Positions 35,568 to 43,532 of a DNA stretch of 43,741 bases are shown here, one piece after another. The position numbers were made by a program, and so were the translations under genes. The DNA is from Pseudonocardiaceae bacterium. Lineage in GTDB: Bacteria > Actinomycetota > Actinomycetes > Mycobacteriales > Pseudonocardiaceae. The stretch is taken from contig WHTH01000037.1 of the NCBI GenBank assembly GCA_009377865.1, positions 1 through 43,741 of the forward strand. Reading direction: 5' to 3'. The notes below the pieces were generated by a model. That model did no database searches. It saw only the letters and a list, made by a program, of their open reading frames with translations, and had not been told where the DNA came from. The first letter of the stretch is position 1. Every line of letters starts with the position of its first letter.

Positions 35568-36637
35568 CCGTGCACGCGCCGCAGCCAGGCCTCCGGAGCT
35601 GTGATCTCGGCCCGGCTCGGCAGCGTCTCCGGAGACGTCCACACGGCATTGAAACCGTCCATCCCGGCAGTGCCGACGACGTGCCTGGTGAACGCCGCGC
35701 CCTCGGCGTACTGGCGCAGCTTGGCATCGAGGCCCAGTACCGCCCGCACGATCCGGTCGCCCAGCCCGCCGCCCTGCCTGCGTGCGGTGAACTTGCGCCG
35801 TATCGTCTCGACCGACGGCACCACCGCGGGACCGACGGCGTCCATCACGTGGTCAGCGTGCCCCTCGAGCAGCGTGGCCAGCGCCAGCAGCCGGTCCATC
35901 ACAGCGCGCTGCTCGGGCGTCTGCAGCAACGCGAGCAGGCCGACGCTGTCGCGCACCCCGTCGCGCCGCGCGGTGCGCAACGCCTCGGGCAGCCGGCCGA
36001 GCATCCCGGTCAGCGCCTCCGGGTTCTCGGCGACGGACAGGAAGGTCGCGACCTCCGAGGCGAAGTGCTCGCGCAGCCACGGCACGGCGTTGAATTGCAG
36101 CCGGTGGGTGCTCTCGTGCAGGCAGACCCACATCTCGAACTCCTCGGCAGGCACGTGCAGCGCGCGCTGCACCGTCACCACGTTCGGCGCGACGAGCAGC
36201 AGCCTGCCGGGCGACTCGGCCGGCCCGCCGAACGGGTCGTACTGGCCGAGCACGCGGGAGCCGAGGAACGCCAGCGCGGCGCCCGCCTGAACGCCCGCCG
36301 TCTGCGCGGTGAACCGGCCGACGGGGTTGCGCCCCGGCGTCGGCAGGCCCGAGAGCATCACCTGCAGCCCGCCGGCCGCCGCATCGATCCATCCGGGCCG
36401 ATCGACCACATCGGCCGGCCGCGGCGAGCTGCCGTCGTCGAGGCCGGTGAGGTCGCGGACGTGGTCCTCAGCGGTGACTGCGTGCTCCCGCAGCCGTTGC
36501 ACGGTCGCCGCGGCCTCCGACCGGGGCATGGCCGGACCGGGACGGACGAGCCGTCGAGCGGTGGCCCTGGCGGTGTCCCAGTCGATCGGGCCGCCCTCGG
36601 CGGTCGGGGCGTCGGCGAGACGTGCTGGCTCTCCCAT
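35564..36637 (-). CDS. Zinc-dependent metalloprotease (DUF2342 / zincin-like)
   Basis: The 357-residue protein has a zinc-binding HESTH (His174–His178) in WVCLHESTHRLQFNAVPWL. A second conserved region, LLEGHADHVMDAVG, should give the third ligand. It belongs to the actinobacterial family sometimes annotated as coenzyme F420 biosynthesis-associated, a label that I regard as unproven. It sits between dacB and tilS as in relatives. No signal peptide is evident, so it is probably cytoplasmic. The substrate is unknown. Confidence 0.9.
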   Translation of the reverse strand: MGEPARLADAPTAEGGPIDWDTARATARRLVRPGPAMPRSEAAATVQRLREHAVTAEDHVRDLTGLDDGSSPRPADVVDRPGWIDAAAGGLQVMLSGLPTPGRNPVGRFTAQTAGVQAGAALAFLGSRVLGQYDPFGGPAESPGRLLLVAPNVVTVQRALHVPAEEFEMWVCLHESTHRLQFNAVPWLREHFASEVATFLSVAENPEALTGMLGRLPEALRTARRDGVRDSVGLLALLQTPEQRAVMDRLLALATLLEGHADHVMDAVGPAVVPSVETIRRKFTARRQGGGLGDRIVRAVLGLDAKLRQYAEGAAFTRHVVGTAGMDGFNAVWTSPETLPSRAEITAPEAWLRRVHG

Positions 36638-36665
36638 GCTGTTCGACGGTACGCGGCGACGGCGG

Positions 36666-38078
36666 CTACCGGCAGCCGCACGACCGCAGCGCAGCAGCCA
36701 TCTCGTCCAGTCGTGGGCGGACCGCGCCCGGGTCGGGACCGGTCGAGAGCAGTGCGAACGCCAGCAACCGGTCGTCTTCGGTGAGCACCGTGCCCGCCAG
36801 GCTGTTCACACCGGTGAGCGTCCCGGTCTTGGCGCGTACCCAACCGCGACCGTCATCCGAGGCGTCCGTTTCGTACCGGTCGACCAGCGTGCCGGTGCCT
36901 CCGGCGACGGGCAGCCCGGTGAGCATCGGTCGCAGCGCGGCCGTCCGCGACGCCGCGTCGTCGGGCCCGGCCGCGGCGGCGAGCACGTCGGTGAGCAGCG
37001 CGGCGGACACCTCGTTGCGGACCGACAGTCCGCTGCCGTCGGACAGCCTGGACGTCCCGATGTCGAAGCCGCTGCCGCTCAGCACCCGTAGCACGGCCTC
37101 GCTGGCCCCGGAGAAGGACGGCTCAATGCCGACGGCCAGCGCCACCTCCCGCGCGAGCACCTCGCCGAGCACATTGTCCGAGGTGTCGAGCGCGGTGGCG
37201 ACGAGGTCTTCCACCGGCGCCGACTCCACCGTCCCGAGCACCCGCGCCCCGGCAGGAGCGGCACCGAGTGTGGTGGCGGCCGGATCGGCGCCGAGCCGCT
37301 CGGCGAGCTCGGTACCGGCCGCCAGCGCGGGGTCGGCGTCCCTCGACGAGACGGCCTCGGTCGGGTCCGCACGCCCGCCGTCGAGCATGACCGGCACGAT
37401 CGGCGCGATGTAGCCGGCCGGCACGTCGGCTGGCAGCCAGCCCGGGGCGAGCACGTCGCCGGTGTAGCGGTCCACGTCGACGACGACCCGGTCGACCGGA
37501 CCGCGGGCGGCGGCCTGGACCTGGGAGACGAGATCGTCGAGGTGCGCCGCGCCCGGATACACCGACTCCTCCCCTGCCGGCAGCGCGTTCAGCGTGGGGT
37601 CGCCGCCTCCGATCAGCACCACGGTGCCCGGCTCGCCGCCCGCCGTCACGGTTGTCGACAGCGTGTCCTGGTGGTCGAGCGCGAGCAGGGCGGCACCGGC
37701 GGTGAGCAGCTTCGTCGTCGACCCGGGCACGCGGGTCGACGCCGGGTCGCGTTCCCACAGCACGGTGTCCGATGCGGGGTCGGTGACCTGCCCCGACAGC
37801 TCCCCGAGGCCTTCCTGACCGGCCAGCGGGTCGAGCAGCGCGGCGACCCCGGCCGGTCTCGGCACCGGTGCCTGGCCGTTGACGGGCGGCAGCTCCCGGC
37901 TCGGCATCACCGGCGGCGGGGGTGGCGCGATCTGCGGCTCGGGATCGAACCGCGCGAGCAAGGCGGGCGCGCCGAGGCCGATTCCCACTCCGCCGCCGGC
38001 CGCCGCCAGCAGCACAACGGCGACCAGCGCGATCCGGGCACCGCGACGGGCCGGGAGCCGACGCCTTTCACCGATCAC
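36666..38078 (-). CDS. dacB: D-alanyl-D-alanine carboxypeptidase / endopeptidase (PBP4 type, S13)
   Basis: The 470-residue protein has an N-terminal membrane anchor (about 14–37) and a Pro-rich linker. A complete penicillin-binding domain follows: SxxK (Ser120-TTK), SDN in LDTSDNVLGEV and KTG in RAKTGTLTGVN. It trims or cuts peptidoglycan peptides outside the membrane. Between SxxK and SDN is the extra domain typical of family S13. The start is ATG 38078, and the gene ends 28 bp before the metalloprotease start. Confidence 0.95.
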   Translation of the reverse strand: MIGERRRLPARRGARIALVAVVLLAAAGGGVGIGLGAPALLARFDPEPQIAPPPPPVMPSRELPPVNGQAPVPRPAGVAALLDPLAGQEGLGELSGQVTDPASDTVLWERDPASTRVPGSTTKLLTAGAALLALDHQDTLSTTVTAGGEPGTVVLIGGGDPTLNALPAGEESVYPGAAHLDDLVSQVQAAARGPVDRVVVDVDRYTGDVLAPGWLPADVPAGYIAPIVPVMLDGGRADPTEAVSSRDADPALAAGTELAERLGADPAATTLGAAPAGARVLGTVESAPVEDLVATALDTSDNVLGEVLAREVALAVGIEPSFSGASEAVLRVLSGSGFDIGTSRLSDGSGLSVRNEVSAALLTDVLAAAAGPDDAASRTAALRPMLTGLPVAGGTGTLVDRYETDASDDGRGWVRAKTGTLTGVNSLAGTVLTEDDRLLAFALLSTGPDPGAVRPRLDEMAAALRSCGCR

Positions 38079-38119
38079 TGCGTCACACTAATCGCCGGGC
38101 GGCCGCCAGGCTCAGCCCG

Positions 38120-38167
38120 CCGGGTTCGAGGCAGGCCGGGTTCGAGGCAGGCCGGGTTCGAGGCAGG
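38120..38167. repeat. Three perfect copies of a 16-bp tandem repeat
   Basis: CCGGGTTCGAGGCAGG is repeated at 38120–38135, 38136–38151 and 38152–38167, directly before the ppa start at 38182. It occupies the space between dacB and ppa, where both promoters should be. It could affect ppa expression or be a simple slippage product. Confidence 0.9.
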
Positions 38168-38181
38168 GAGCGAGTGCAGGC

Positions 38182-38649
38182 GTGGACTTCGACGTGACGA
38201 TCGAGATCCCCAAAGGGGAGCGCAACAAGTACGAGATGGACCACGAGACCGGGCGCATCAAGCTCGATCGCACGCTGTTCACCGCCACCCAGTACCCGGC
38301 GGACTACGGCTTCATCGACCACAGCCTGGGTGAGGACGGCGACCCGCTCGACGCGCTGGTGCTGGTACAGGAACCGACCTTCCCCGGCTGCCTGATCCGC
38401 TGCCGCGCCATCGGAATGTTCCGGATGCGCGACGAGGCCGGCCGCGACGACAAGATCATGTGCGTGCCGACGGGCGACCCCCGGCTCGAGCACCTGCGCG
38501 ACATCCACCACATGCCGGAGTTCTACAAGCTCGAGATCCAGCACTTCTTCGAGGTCTACAAGGCGCTCGAGCCCAAGAAGAGCGTCGAGGGCGCCAGCTG
38601 GGCCGGGCGCATCGAGGCCGTTGAACCCCGGGCGTCCGCGTGTCCGTGA
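38182..38649 (+). CDS. ppa: Inorganic pyrophosphatase with altered C-terminus
   Basis: The 155-residue protein starts from GTG ([20 protein letters not shown]) and has the catalytic Asp signature [11 protein letters not shown], plus [13 protein letters not shown] and [11 protein letters not shown]. It hydrolyses pyrophosphate and drives biosynthesis. After [14 protein letters not shown], where relatives have an Ala/Glu-rich helix of about 20 residues, the sequence becomes VEPRASACP and stops. The active site is intact, so activity is likely, but the tail seems replaced by rearranged DNA. Confidence 0.93.
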   Translation: MDFDVTIEIPKGERNKYEMDHETGRIKLDRTLFTATQYPADYGFIDHSLGEDGDPLDALVLVQEPTFPGCLIRCRAIGMFRMRDEAGRDDKIMCVPTGDPRLEHLRDIHHMPEFYKLEIQHFFEVYKALEPKKSVEGASWAGRIEAVEPRASACP

Positions 38650-38773
38650 AGGTCCTCGCTGCGCCGACCACGTCCGGCCGTCTCAGCTGGCGCTTGTGGC
38701 CGGTTCGAGGGCTGGCCACAGCGGTGCGGGGAGGTCGCCGCCGTGCGAGCATCCGGCAGCCCTCCGGCCGATC

Positions 38774-39241
38774 GAGCAGCAGCGGCTCCTCGACGAGCCG
38801 CAGGATCTCCTGGTCCCACTCGATCACCCGCTCGCCGGCCGCGCCGACGCCGTGCTCGAAGAGACCGCCCACGACCCGTGGGTGCTCCCCGCCCCCGGCA
38901 GCTGCGACCAGCACGAGCTCGCGCTCGTGGCCTGCGCCGCGGCGGGCTTCAGCCCGGCGGTCGTGCACGAAGTCAAGGAGTGGTCTGCCGTCGCGTCGCT
39001 CGTCGCGCGCGGCCTCGGCGTCTGCCTCATGCCCCGACTCGTTCGCATCCCCGCGGAACTACCGATCGCGCGGGTCCCGCTTCGCGACGCCCCGACGCCC
39101 CGACGCCGCCTGCTCAGCTGCACCCGCCGCGGCAGCCGCCAGCAGCGACACATCGCCCTCGGCCTGAAAGCCCTCACCACGGCCGCACGCACCACCACCA
39201 CCTCGACCACACCGACAGGTGCTCTTGGGTCATCGCCGTGA
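38774..39241 (+). pseudogene. C-terminal remnant of a LysR-type regulator
   Basis: The frame reads EQQRLLDEPQDLLVPLDHPL and DPWVLPAPGSCDQHELALVA, then WSAVASLVARGLGVCLMPRL and a normal C-terminal end. This is the second half of a LysR effector-binding domain. The helix-turn-helix and first half are missing, and no start fits. It begins about 125 bp after ppa. One deletion may have removed both the ppa tail and the LysR N-terminus. Confidence 0.75.
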
Positions 39242-39278
39242 GGCCCGGGCAGCGTCCCGGTGGGGCGCAGCCGGGGTT

Positions 39279-40115
39279 TCAGGCGGGCGCCGACGCCCCC
39301 TGCGGGGCCCCGTCCTCGGACACGGTCCACCCCGTCTCCAACAGGGACTTCAGATTCGACAGGATGCCGATCCAGCCCTCGCGCACGCCCTTGAGCATCT
39401 CGCTGTCCGGCTCGAAGTCGTCGTGGGTGACGGTGAGCTGGACCGCGCTCGGCGTCATCTCCTCGATCTCGAAGGTCACCTTCGAGATCTTCTCCTGCTG
39501 CAGCTCCGCGAGCTTCTGGTCGCTCCACCCGAACATCTCCGCCATCTCCGGCTGGTAGTTGTGCCAGGTGTAGGAGAGCTTGCGGTGCGGCTCGGACTCG
39601 AGGACCCGCTGGTCCCAGTCATGCGGACCGTCGTCGGGCCCCATCTTCCAGGTGATCGGCGAGCCCTTCTGGAAATCGGACCGCGGCCCGCCGCCCTCGA
39701 AGTACCGCGCGATGAACACCGGCTCCGTCAGCGCCTGCCACAGCTTCTCGGGCGTGGTGCGGATGTAGGTCTGGTACACGAACTCGGTCTGGCTCACGTG
39801 GGCCTCCTCCAAGGCTGTCTTGAGGTCCGCGAGTGCGTGGACGCGCCCGCGGTCGTACTGACGGATCCACCGATCAGCGATGTCGTTGATGGGCGCGACG
39901 TTGAGGTAGTGCAGCTTCTCCCGGCCGCGCCGCCTCGTGGTGACCAGGCCCGCCTCCTCGAGGACCGCCAGGTGCTTCGTCACCGCCTGCCGCGTCATGT
40001 CCAGGACCTCGCACAGCTCCCGCAGCGTCTGCCCGTTGCGCCCGTTGAGCGCGTCGAGCAGCCGGCGCCGGCCAGCGTCGGCGAGCGCCCTGAACACCGC
40101 GTCCATCTCCACCAT
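39279..40115 (-). CDS. ArsR-type regulator fused to SRPBCC (AHSA1-like) domain
   Basis: The 278-residue protein has an ArsR winged helix (about 1–90, LRELCEVLDMTRQAVTKHLA). An SRPBCC ligand-binding domain follows (about 105–250, TYIRTTPEKLWQALTEPVFI, SYTWHNYQPE, VTFEIEEMTPSAVQLTVTHD). Usually these are two adjacent genes; here one continuous frame joins them. No ArsR metal-site cysteines are evident, so a hydrophobic ligand bound in the SRPBCC pocket may be the signal. ATG 40115 (or ATG 40106) is used. Two operator palindromes lie just upstream and imply autoregulation. Confidence 0.88.
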   Translation of the reverse strand: MVEMDAVFRALADAGRRRLLDALNGRNGQTLRELCEVLDMTRQAVTKHLAVLEEAGLVTTRRRGREKLHYLNVAPINDIADRWIRQYDRGRVHALADLKTALEEAHVSQTEFVYQTYIRTTPEKLWQALTEPVFIARYFEGGGPRSDFQKGSPITWKMGPDDGPHDWDQRVLESEPHRKLSYTWHNYQPEMAEMFGWSDQKLAELQQEKISKVTFEIEEMTPSAVQLTVTHDDFEPDSEMLKGVREGWIGILSNLKSLLETGWTVSEDGAPQGASAPA

Positions 40116-40122
40116 CCCGATC

Positions 40123-40176
40123 AGGCAACCTAAGGGTTGCCCTTCGACTTTAGGCAACCTTCTGGTTGCCTGTCAA
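40123..40176 (-). promoter_or_regulatory. Promoter with two palindromic operators for the ArsR–SRPBCC gene
   Basis: AGGCAACCTTCTGGTTGCCT (40152–40171) is a perfect 8-4-8 palindrome, and GGCAACC-TAAG-GGTTGCC (40124–40141) repeats it; the centres are 29 bp apart. On the minus strand a consensus -35 TTGACA (40171–40176) overlaps the first palindrome edge. TAAAGT about 18 bp later fits a -10. One operator fills the -35/-10 spacer and the other lies 9 bp before the start codon. Confidence 0.85.
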
Positions 40177-40331
40177 GGTGGTGTTAGCGCTCCGCTCGCC
40201 CGGTGGCGATCAGAGTCCCGGCGGCGCCAGCCGGTAGCGCAGGGTCAGCTCGGCCGAGTGCGCCCGCGTCGTGTCCAGCAGCCGAGTCGACGCCGCGTGC
40301 ACGCGGTGATGCTGCTGTGGTCGCGCGCGAG

Positions 40332-40739
40332 TTACGCGGCGGGCGGCTCCTCCACCACGACGACGTGGTTGCCGTCCGGGTCGCGCAGCATGAACATGAG
40401 CGGGGCGCCGGGCGTGCGCATCGGCTCCGGATCGAGGTCGATGCCGCCGATGGCGCTCAGCCGCGCGTGCTCGGCCAGGACGTCTGCCGTCTCCACGCCG
40501 ATCGAGCTGCCGCCGGGCTCGCCGCCCATCGGCGGGTTGAGCGCCAGCCGCGTCCGTGACCCGGGCGGGGCCACCTCCAGCCAGCGCATCTCGTCGTGCT
40601 CACCGAAGCGCGTGTCGCCGCGCACCTCGAAGCCGAGCTTGTCGGTGTAGAAGGCCAGCGCCGCGTCCTGGTCGGCGACGGCGAACATGACCACGCCGAT
40701 GTTCGAGAGGGTTGTCGGGGTTCGTGTTAGATCAGTCAT
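40332..40739 (-). CDS. VOC-family (glyoxalase/dioxygenase fold) protein
   Basis: The 135-residue protein has the VOC pattern: IGVVMFAVADQDAALAFYTD, KLGFEVRGDTRFG, then a second half ending MFMLRDPDGNHVVVVEEP. VOC proteins include glyoxalases, dioxygenases and antibiotic-binding proteins. The metal ligands are not clear enough to name the activity. ATG 40739 gives the normal start; an upstream TTG/GTG leader is unlikely. It is oriented with the ArsR–SRPBCC gene but lies upstream of that gene's operator, so it has its own promoter. Confidence 0.85.
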   Translation of the reverse strand: MTDLTRTPTTLSNIGVVMFAVADQDAALAFYTDKLGFEVRGDTRFGEHDEMRWLEVAPPGSRTRLALNPPMGGEPGGSSIGVETADVLAEHARLSAIGGIDLDPEPMRTPGAPLMFMLRDPDGNHVVVVEEPPAA

Positions 40740-40809
40740 GGTCTGTAGACCGGGCGCGCAGGCGGAACTCATCGGCCCGGCGGCGGATTTCTGAGATCAC
40801 CCGCCGCGT

Positions 40810-41140
40810 TCAGGTGGGCAGGTCGAGAGCACGGAGGCGGTCCGGCACGTCAGTAGGCAGGAAGGCGACGTAGAGCGCCAGGGCGAGGGCGGAGAACGGG
40901 ACGTTGCCCGCGAGCGCGAGGACAGTGTGAAACCCTGCGCCCACGACCAGACCGAGCACGCGGGTGCGCGGGACGGCGAGCAGGATCGGAAGCGCCACCT
41001 CGATCAGCACGGTGCCCCAGGGCGATGGCCGCAGCCGCGTAGACGAGCAGCAACTGCACCCGGAGGAACGGCGCGACCCGCTCGAACAGCGCGCCGGCGT
41101 CCGGCAGCTCTTCTGGCACCAAGGCGAGTCGGGAGAAGGG
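40810..41140 (-). pseudogene. Remnant of HTTM-like membrane protein
   Basis: One minus-strand frame gives RLALVPEELPDAGALFERVA and FLRVQLLLVYAAAAIA. A second frame then continues PWGTVLIEVALPILLAVPRT, RVLGLVVGAGFHTVLALAGN and VPFSALALALYVAFLPTDVP to a stop at 40810. Together they resemble the last helices of HTTM-type proteins, related to vitamin K-dependent gamma-carboxylase. The break near 41025 includes a deletion, and the N-terminal part is gone. Confidence 0.6.
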
Positions 41141-41326
41141 GAGGAGTGGCAGGTCACACTCAAGACCACGGCCGACCGCTACCCGGAGCTGGAGTCCCAC
41201 CTCATCGCTGAGCATACCTGGGACAATCCGGAGGTGACGGCCGTTCCTCTGGTTGGTGGTTCGGCGGCGTACCTGGAGTGGCTGAGTCGAACGACCGCCG
41301 CCGCCCACGGAGGCAGCGCTCCGTAG
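41132..41326 (+). pseudogene. C-terminal remnant of CutA1 divalent-ion tolerance protein
   Basis: The plus strand reads GEGEEWQVTLKTTADRYPEL, ESHLIAEHTWDNPEVTAVPL and VGGSAAYLEWLSRTT before a TAG at 41324. This matches the second half of CutA1, with the usual LHPYEVPEI region changed to EHTWDNPEV. The first half is missing, and the frame upstream is antisense to the HTTM-like remnant, so a deletion joined the two. Confidence 0.75.
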
Positions 41327-42430
41327 TCAGTGCTGCATGCGTTCCAACAGTGCGGCGACGTTCGGCACAGCATAGTAGGGCTGGAGCCGTTGCAGCATCG
41401 TCCCGATGCGCGCGGCAGGACGGACCGAAGCCACCCCCGCCGCGAGATCGAACGCCCTTCCGGTGACGGCAGCGGCCCGCTCGGGTTCGCCGGCATCGAT
41501 GTAGGCCGTGGCAAGCCAGGTGAGGTAGAGCGCTTTGTCGCGGGCGTGGGTGTCGTCGTAGCGCGCCAGAACGGCTTCCAGGATCGGCACGGCGCGCAGC
41601 GGTCGACGTAGCTCCGTCCAGCATCGACCGGCCATGATCTTCACTTCGGTGTCGTCGACCCAGAACACCCAGTCCGGCTCGGGACTCCCGTCGCCGCGAT
41701 GCAGCGCTTCCTCGGCACGAGCAAGAGCGCGCTCGGTCTCTTGCGCCCGTCCCGCCACGGCGTAGGTCCAGGCGAGGCGTTCGAGCAATAGGGCCCGTAC
41801 GCGCGGTGAGGCGTCGCGCTCCGCTGTCTCGTAGGAGGCTGTAGCTACGTCGATGTTGGGCCCTGAGGTGCTGACCATTTGGTACGCCAGAAACGCCAAC
41901 GAGTTGCCAACCAGTGCCGCGTCCTCGGCCTCCTTGGCCGCTGTCAAGCTCGTCAGGTAATGCTGCTTGGCGTCGGCTTGCATGCCGGCGTCGAAGGCCG
42001 CCCAGCCCGCAAGCTGTGCTTGCTCGGAGACAACTGCCATCAGCGCTCGCCCAGCTGACGACGTGTAGCTCGCCTCCTCGGCGAGTGACATGGTTGCCGC
42101 GAGCTCGGAGGCGTAGAGCTTGTACGTGTCGGCGCCACCGAGTAGGTCGTCAAGCCGACGTAAGCGAGCGGTGCGTGCGAGGAGCTGCGAGGCTTGCGCA
42201 CTGCCGAGTTGCGGTCCGAATGTCGGCGCCCCGACCGATGGCAGCGACGCAGCAAGCCCCGCCACGGCACCTATGAAGTTCCTGCGAAGCAGCGCCTCCA
42301 CCTCCTCCGCAGTTGGTACGGGCACTGACGCCACGGCCTTCAACTCGGCGCTGTCGTTCAGCAGCTCGGCCAGTGCCTGGTTCGAGATGCCGAGGGCGTG
42401 TGCCAGCCTCGGCCGGGCGCGGCCGTACCG
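41327..42430 (-). pseudogene. TPR-containing XRE-type regulator, N-terminally truncated
   Basis: The frame from the TTG at 42343 gives 338 residues. The same frame stays open upstream to about 42460, reading RLAHALGISNQALAELLNDS, which looks like the second half of a helix-turn-helix. No ATG, GTG or TTG exists before 42343, so the DNA-binding start is lost. The rest has several helical repeats (AERDASPRVRALLLERLAWT, ALYLTWLATAYIDAGEPERA) like the Streptomyces/Pseudonocardiaceae regulators with XRE plus TPR domains. Translation from TTG 42343 could still make a TPR-only protein. Confidence 0.7.
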
Positions 42431-42436
42431 GAGACG

Positions 42437-42574
42437 GTGCTCGTTGCCGACATGGGCGACGGCGCCCTACTGCTCCAAGGGTGGCGAGACGAACCGGTTG
42501 CCTATGTCAGTCCAGCGGATGCGGAATCGCTGCGGGACGCGCTCGCCGCAGCCTTCGGGGACGTCCAGCCGTGA
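42437..42574 (+). CDS. Small conserved-looking hypothetical protein, first of three
   Basis: The 45-residue frame from GTG 42437 reads VLVADMGDGALLLQGWRDEP, then VAYVSPADAESLRDALAAAF. Its TGA overlaps the next gene's GTG (GTGA). I recall similar very short proteins from Pseudonocardiaceae but know of no function. A start at ATG 42452 or an upstream GTG near 42398 is also possible. It is divergent from the truncated TPR regulator and overlaps its open 5' extension. Confidence 0.5.
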   Translation: MLVADMGDGALLLQGWRDEPVAYVSPADAESLRDALAAAFGDVQP

Positions 42575-42810
42575 TCCGCCAAGACCGCGAACTGCTGGCC
42601 GAGTTGGCCAGGGTCAATAGCGACGTCGTGCCGGTGGCCATGCGCGTCATGGACGACAGCGCGACTCCGGAGGAACAACGCGAGCTTGCCACCCGGCTGA
42701 TCGACCTCGGACAGCGGCTGGATCGGCGGGCAGAGCTCACGGGCCACGTCATCGAGGCCGAAACCGTCGGCGTCATTGAAGCGCCATCGGTGCCCAACCG
42801 GGAGCAGTGA
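42571..42810 (+). CDS. Small helical hypothetical protein, second of three
   Basis: The 79-residue protein from GTG 42571 reads VIRQDRELLAELARVNSDVV, MRVMDDSATPEEQRELATRL and IDLGQRLDRRAELTGHVIEA. It looks all-helical and acidic with a flexible C-terminus. The 4-bp overlaps with both neighbours indicate coupled translation. No domain is recognised. It may belong with the adjacent regulator as in WhiJ-like loci, which pair XRE regulators with small partner proteins, but that is only an analogy. Confidence 0.6.
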   Translation: MIRQDRELLAELARVNSDVVPVAMRVMDDSATPEEQRELATRLIDLGQRLDRRAELTGHVIEAETVGVIEAPSVPNREQ

Positions 42811-43073
42811 GCGTGTACGAGGTGCGGTGGCGGGTGCTGCGCGACCGCGCCGACGAGATACTGGCGCGGGCTGAGCACGTCGATGACGACTTCGCCAGGC
42901 TTGCCGCGCTGGCTGTAGCGCTGTTGGAGCGCCACGCCGTGGATGCACGGGGGCAATGTCAGTATTGCCGAACGTATCGAGCGCGATGGCGACGGAGGTC
43001 GCGACGGTGTCTGACCTTGCCGGTGATCAGCTGGTACCTGGAAGAGCCCATCGAGCTAATCGACAGGGGATGA
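42807..43073 (+). CDS. Small Cys-containing hypothetical protein, third of three
   Basis: The 88-residue protein from GTG 42807 has a helical N-terminus (VRWRVLRDRADEILARAEHV) and a knuckle-like CQYC followed by a basic run (RTYRARWRRRSRRC). The end is hydrophobic then acidic (LPVISWYLEEPIELIDRG). CxxC plus a further Cys could bind zinc, and the Arg-rich stretch could contact nucleic acid. It overlaps the preceding gene by 4 bp. The family is not recognised. Confidence 0.6.
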   Translation: MSVYEVRWRVLRDRADEILARAEHVDDDFARLAALAVALLERHAVDARGQCQYCRTYRARWRRRSRRCLTLPVISWYLEEPIELIDRG

Positions 43074-43532
43074 TCCACCACACCGGCGGCCGAAAGGCGA
43101 GGCAATGACGAGGCCATCAGCGGCCCGGACGGCGAGCTGGTCAGCGGCGGCCAAGCGCTGCGCGCAGCGCTGCAACGGGCTGTGTCGGCGCGTGTAGTGG
43201 TGGCGGAAAGGCCCACCGTGGACCTCAGCGGCGGCCTGGACTCGTCAACGGTGGCCGTACTGGCCGCTCGTGCCGCGTCCAGCGCGAGCGATCTCGTGTA
43301 CCTGCAGGACCGCGTCAACATGCACCACCAGCGGTACCAGACCCACGGTTCGCAGTTCTTCGGCAGCAGCAGTGAGGGACCGAGGCTCTGGCCGGTCAGT
43401 GACCCCGCGACCGTCAATGATCGCCGCGCCGACGTCGACCTATCCCCACTCGACCAGGCCACCATCGCCGGCGCATGGACGCCCGACGAACTGCGCCAAC
43501 TCGGATGTCCCTTCGCCGAGAACACCACGTGA
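43074..43532 (+). pseudogene. Asparagine-synthase/lasso-cyclase PP-loop fragment joined to DUF6624-like end
   Basis: The frame opens right after the previous stop with no start until GTG 43182. It reads ALRAALQRAVSARVVVAERP and TVDLSGGLDSSTVAVLAARA, the ATP pyrophosphatase loop (SGGLDS) of AsnB-like lasso-peptide cyclases. About 10 residues later it changes to LVYLQDRVNMHHQRYQTHGS and RLWPVSDPATVNDRRADVDL, which resembles the end of DUF6624 proteins. An in-frame deletion probably fused two genes. Neither domain is complete, so function is unlikely. Confidence 0.65.

Noticed and set aside
40210-40330. Minus-strand reading STRLLDTTRAHSAELTLRYR ending at a TGA
   Set aside because: It looks like a gene fragment but is too short to assign to any family and has no start.
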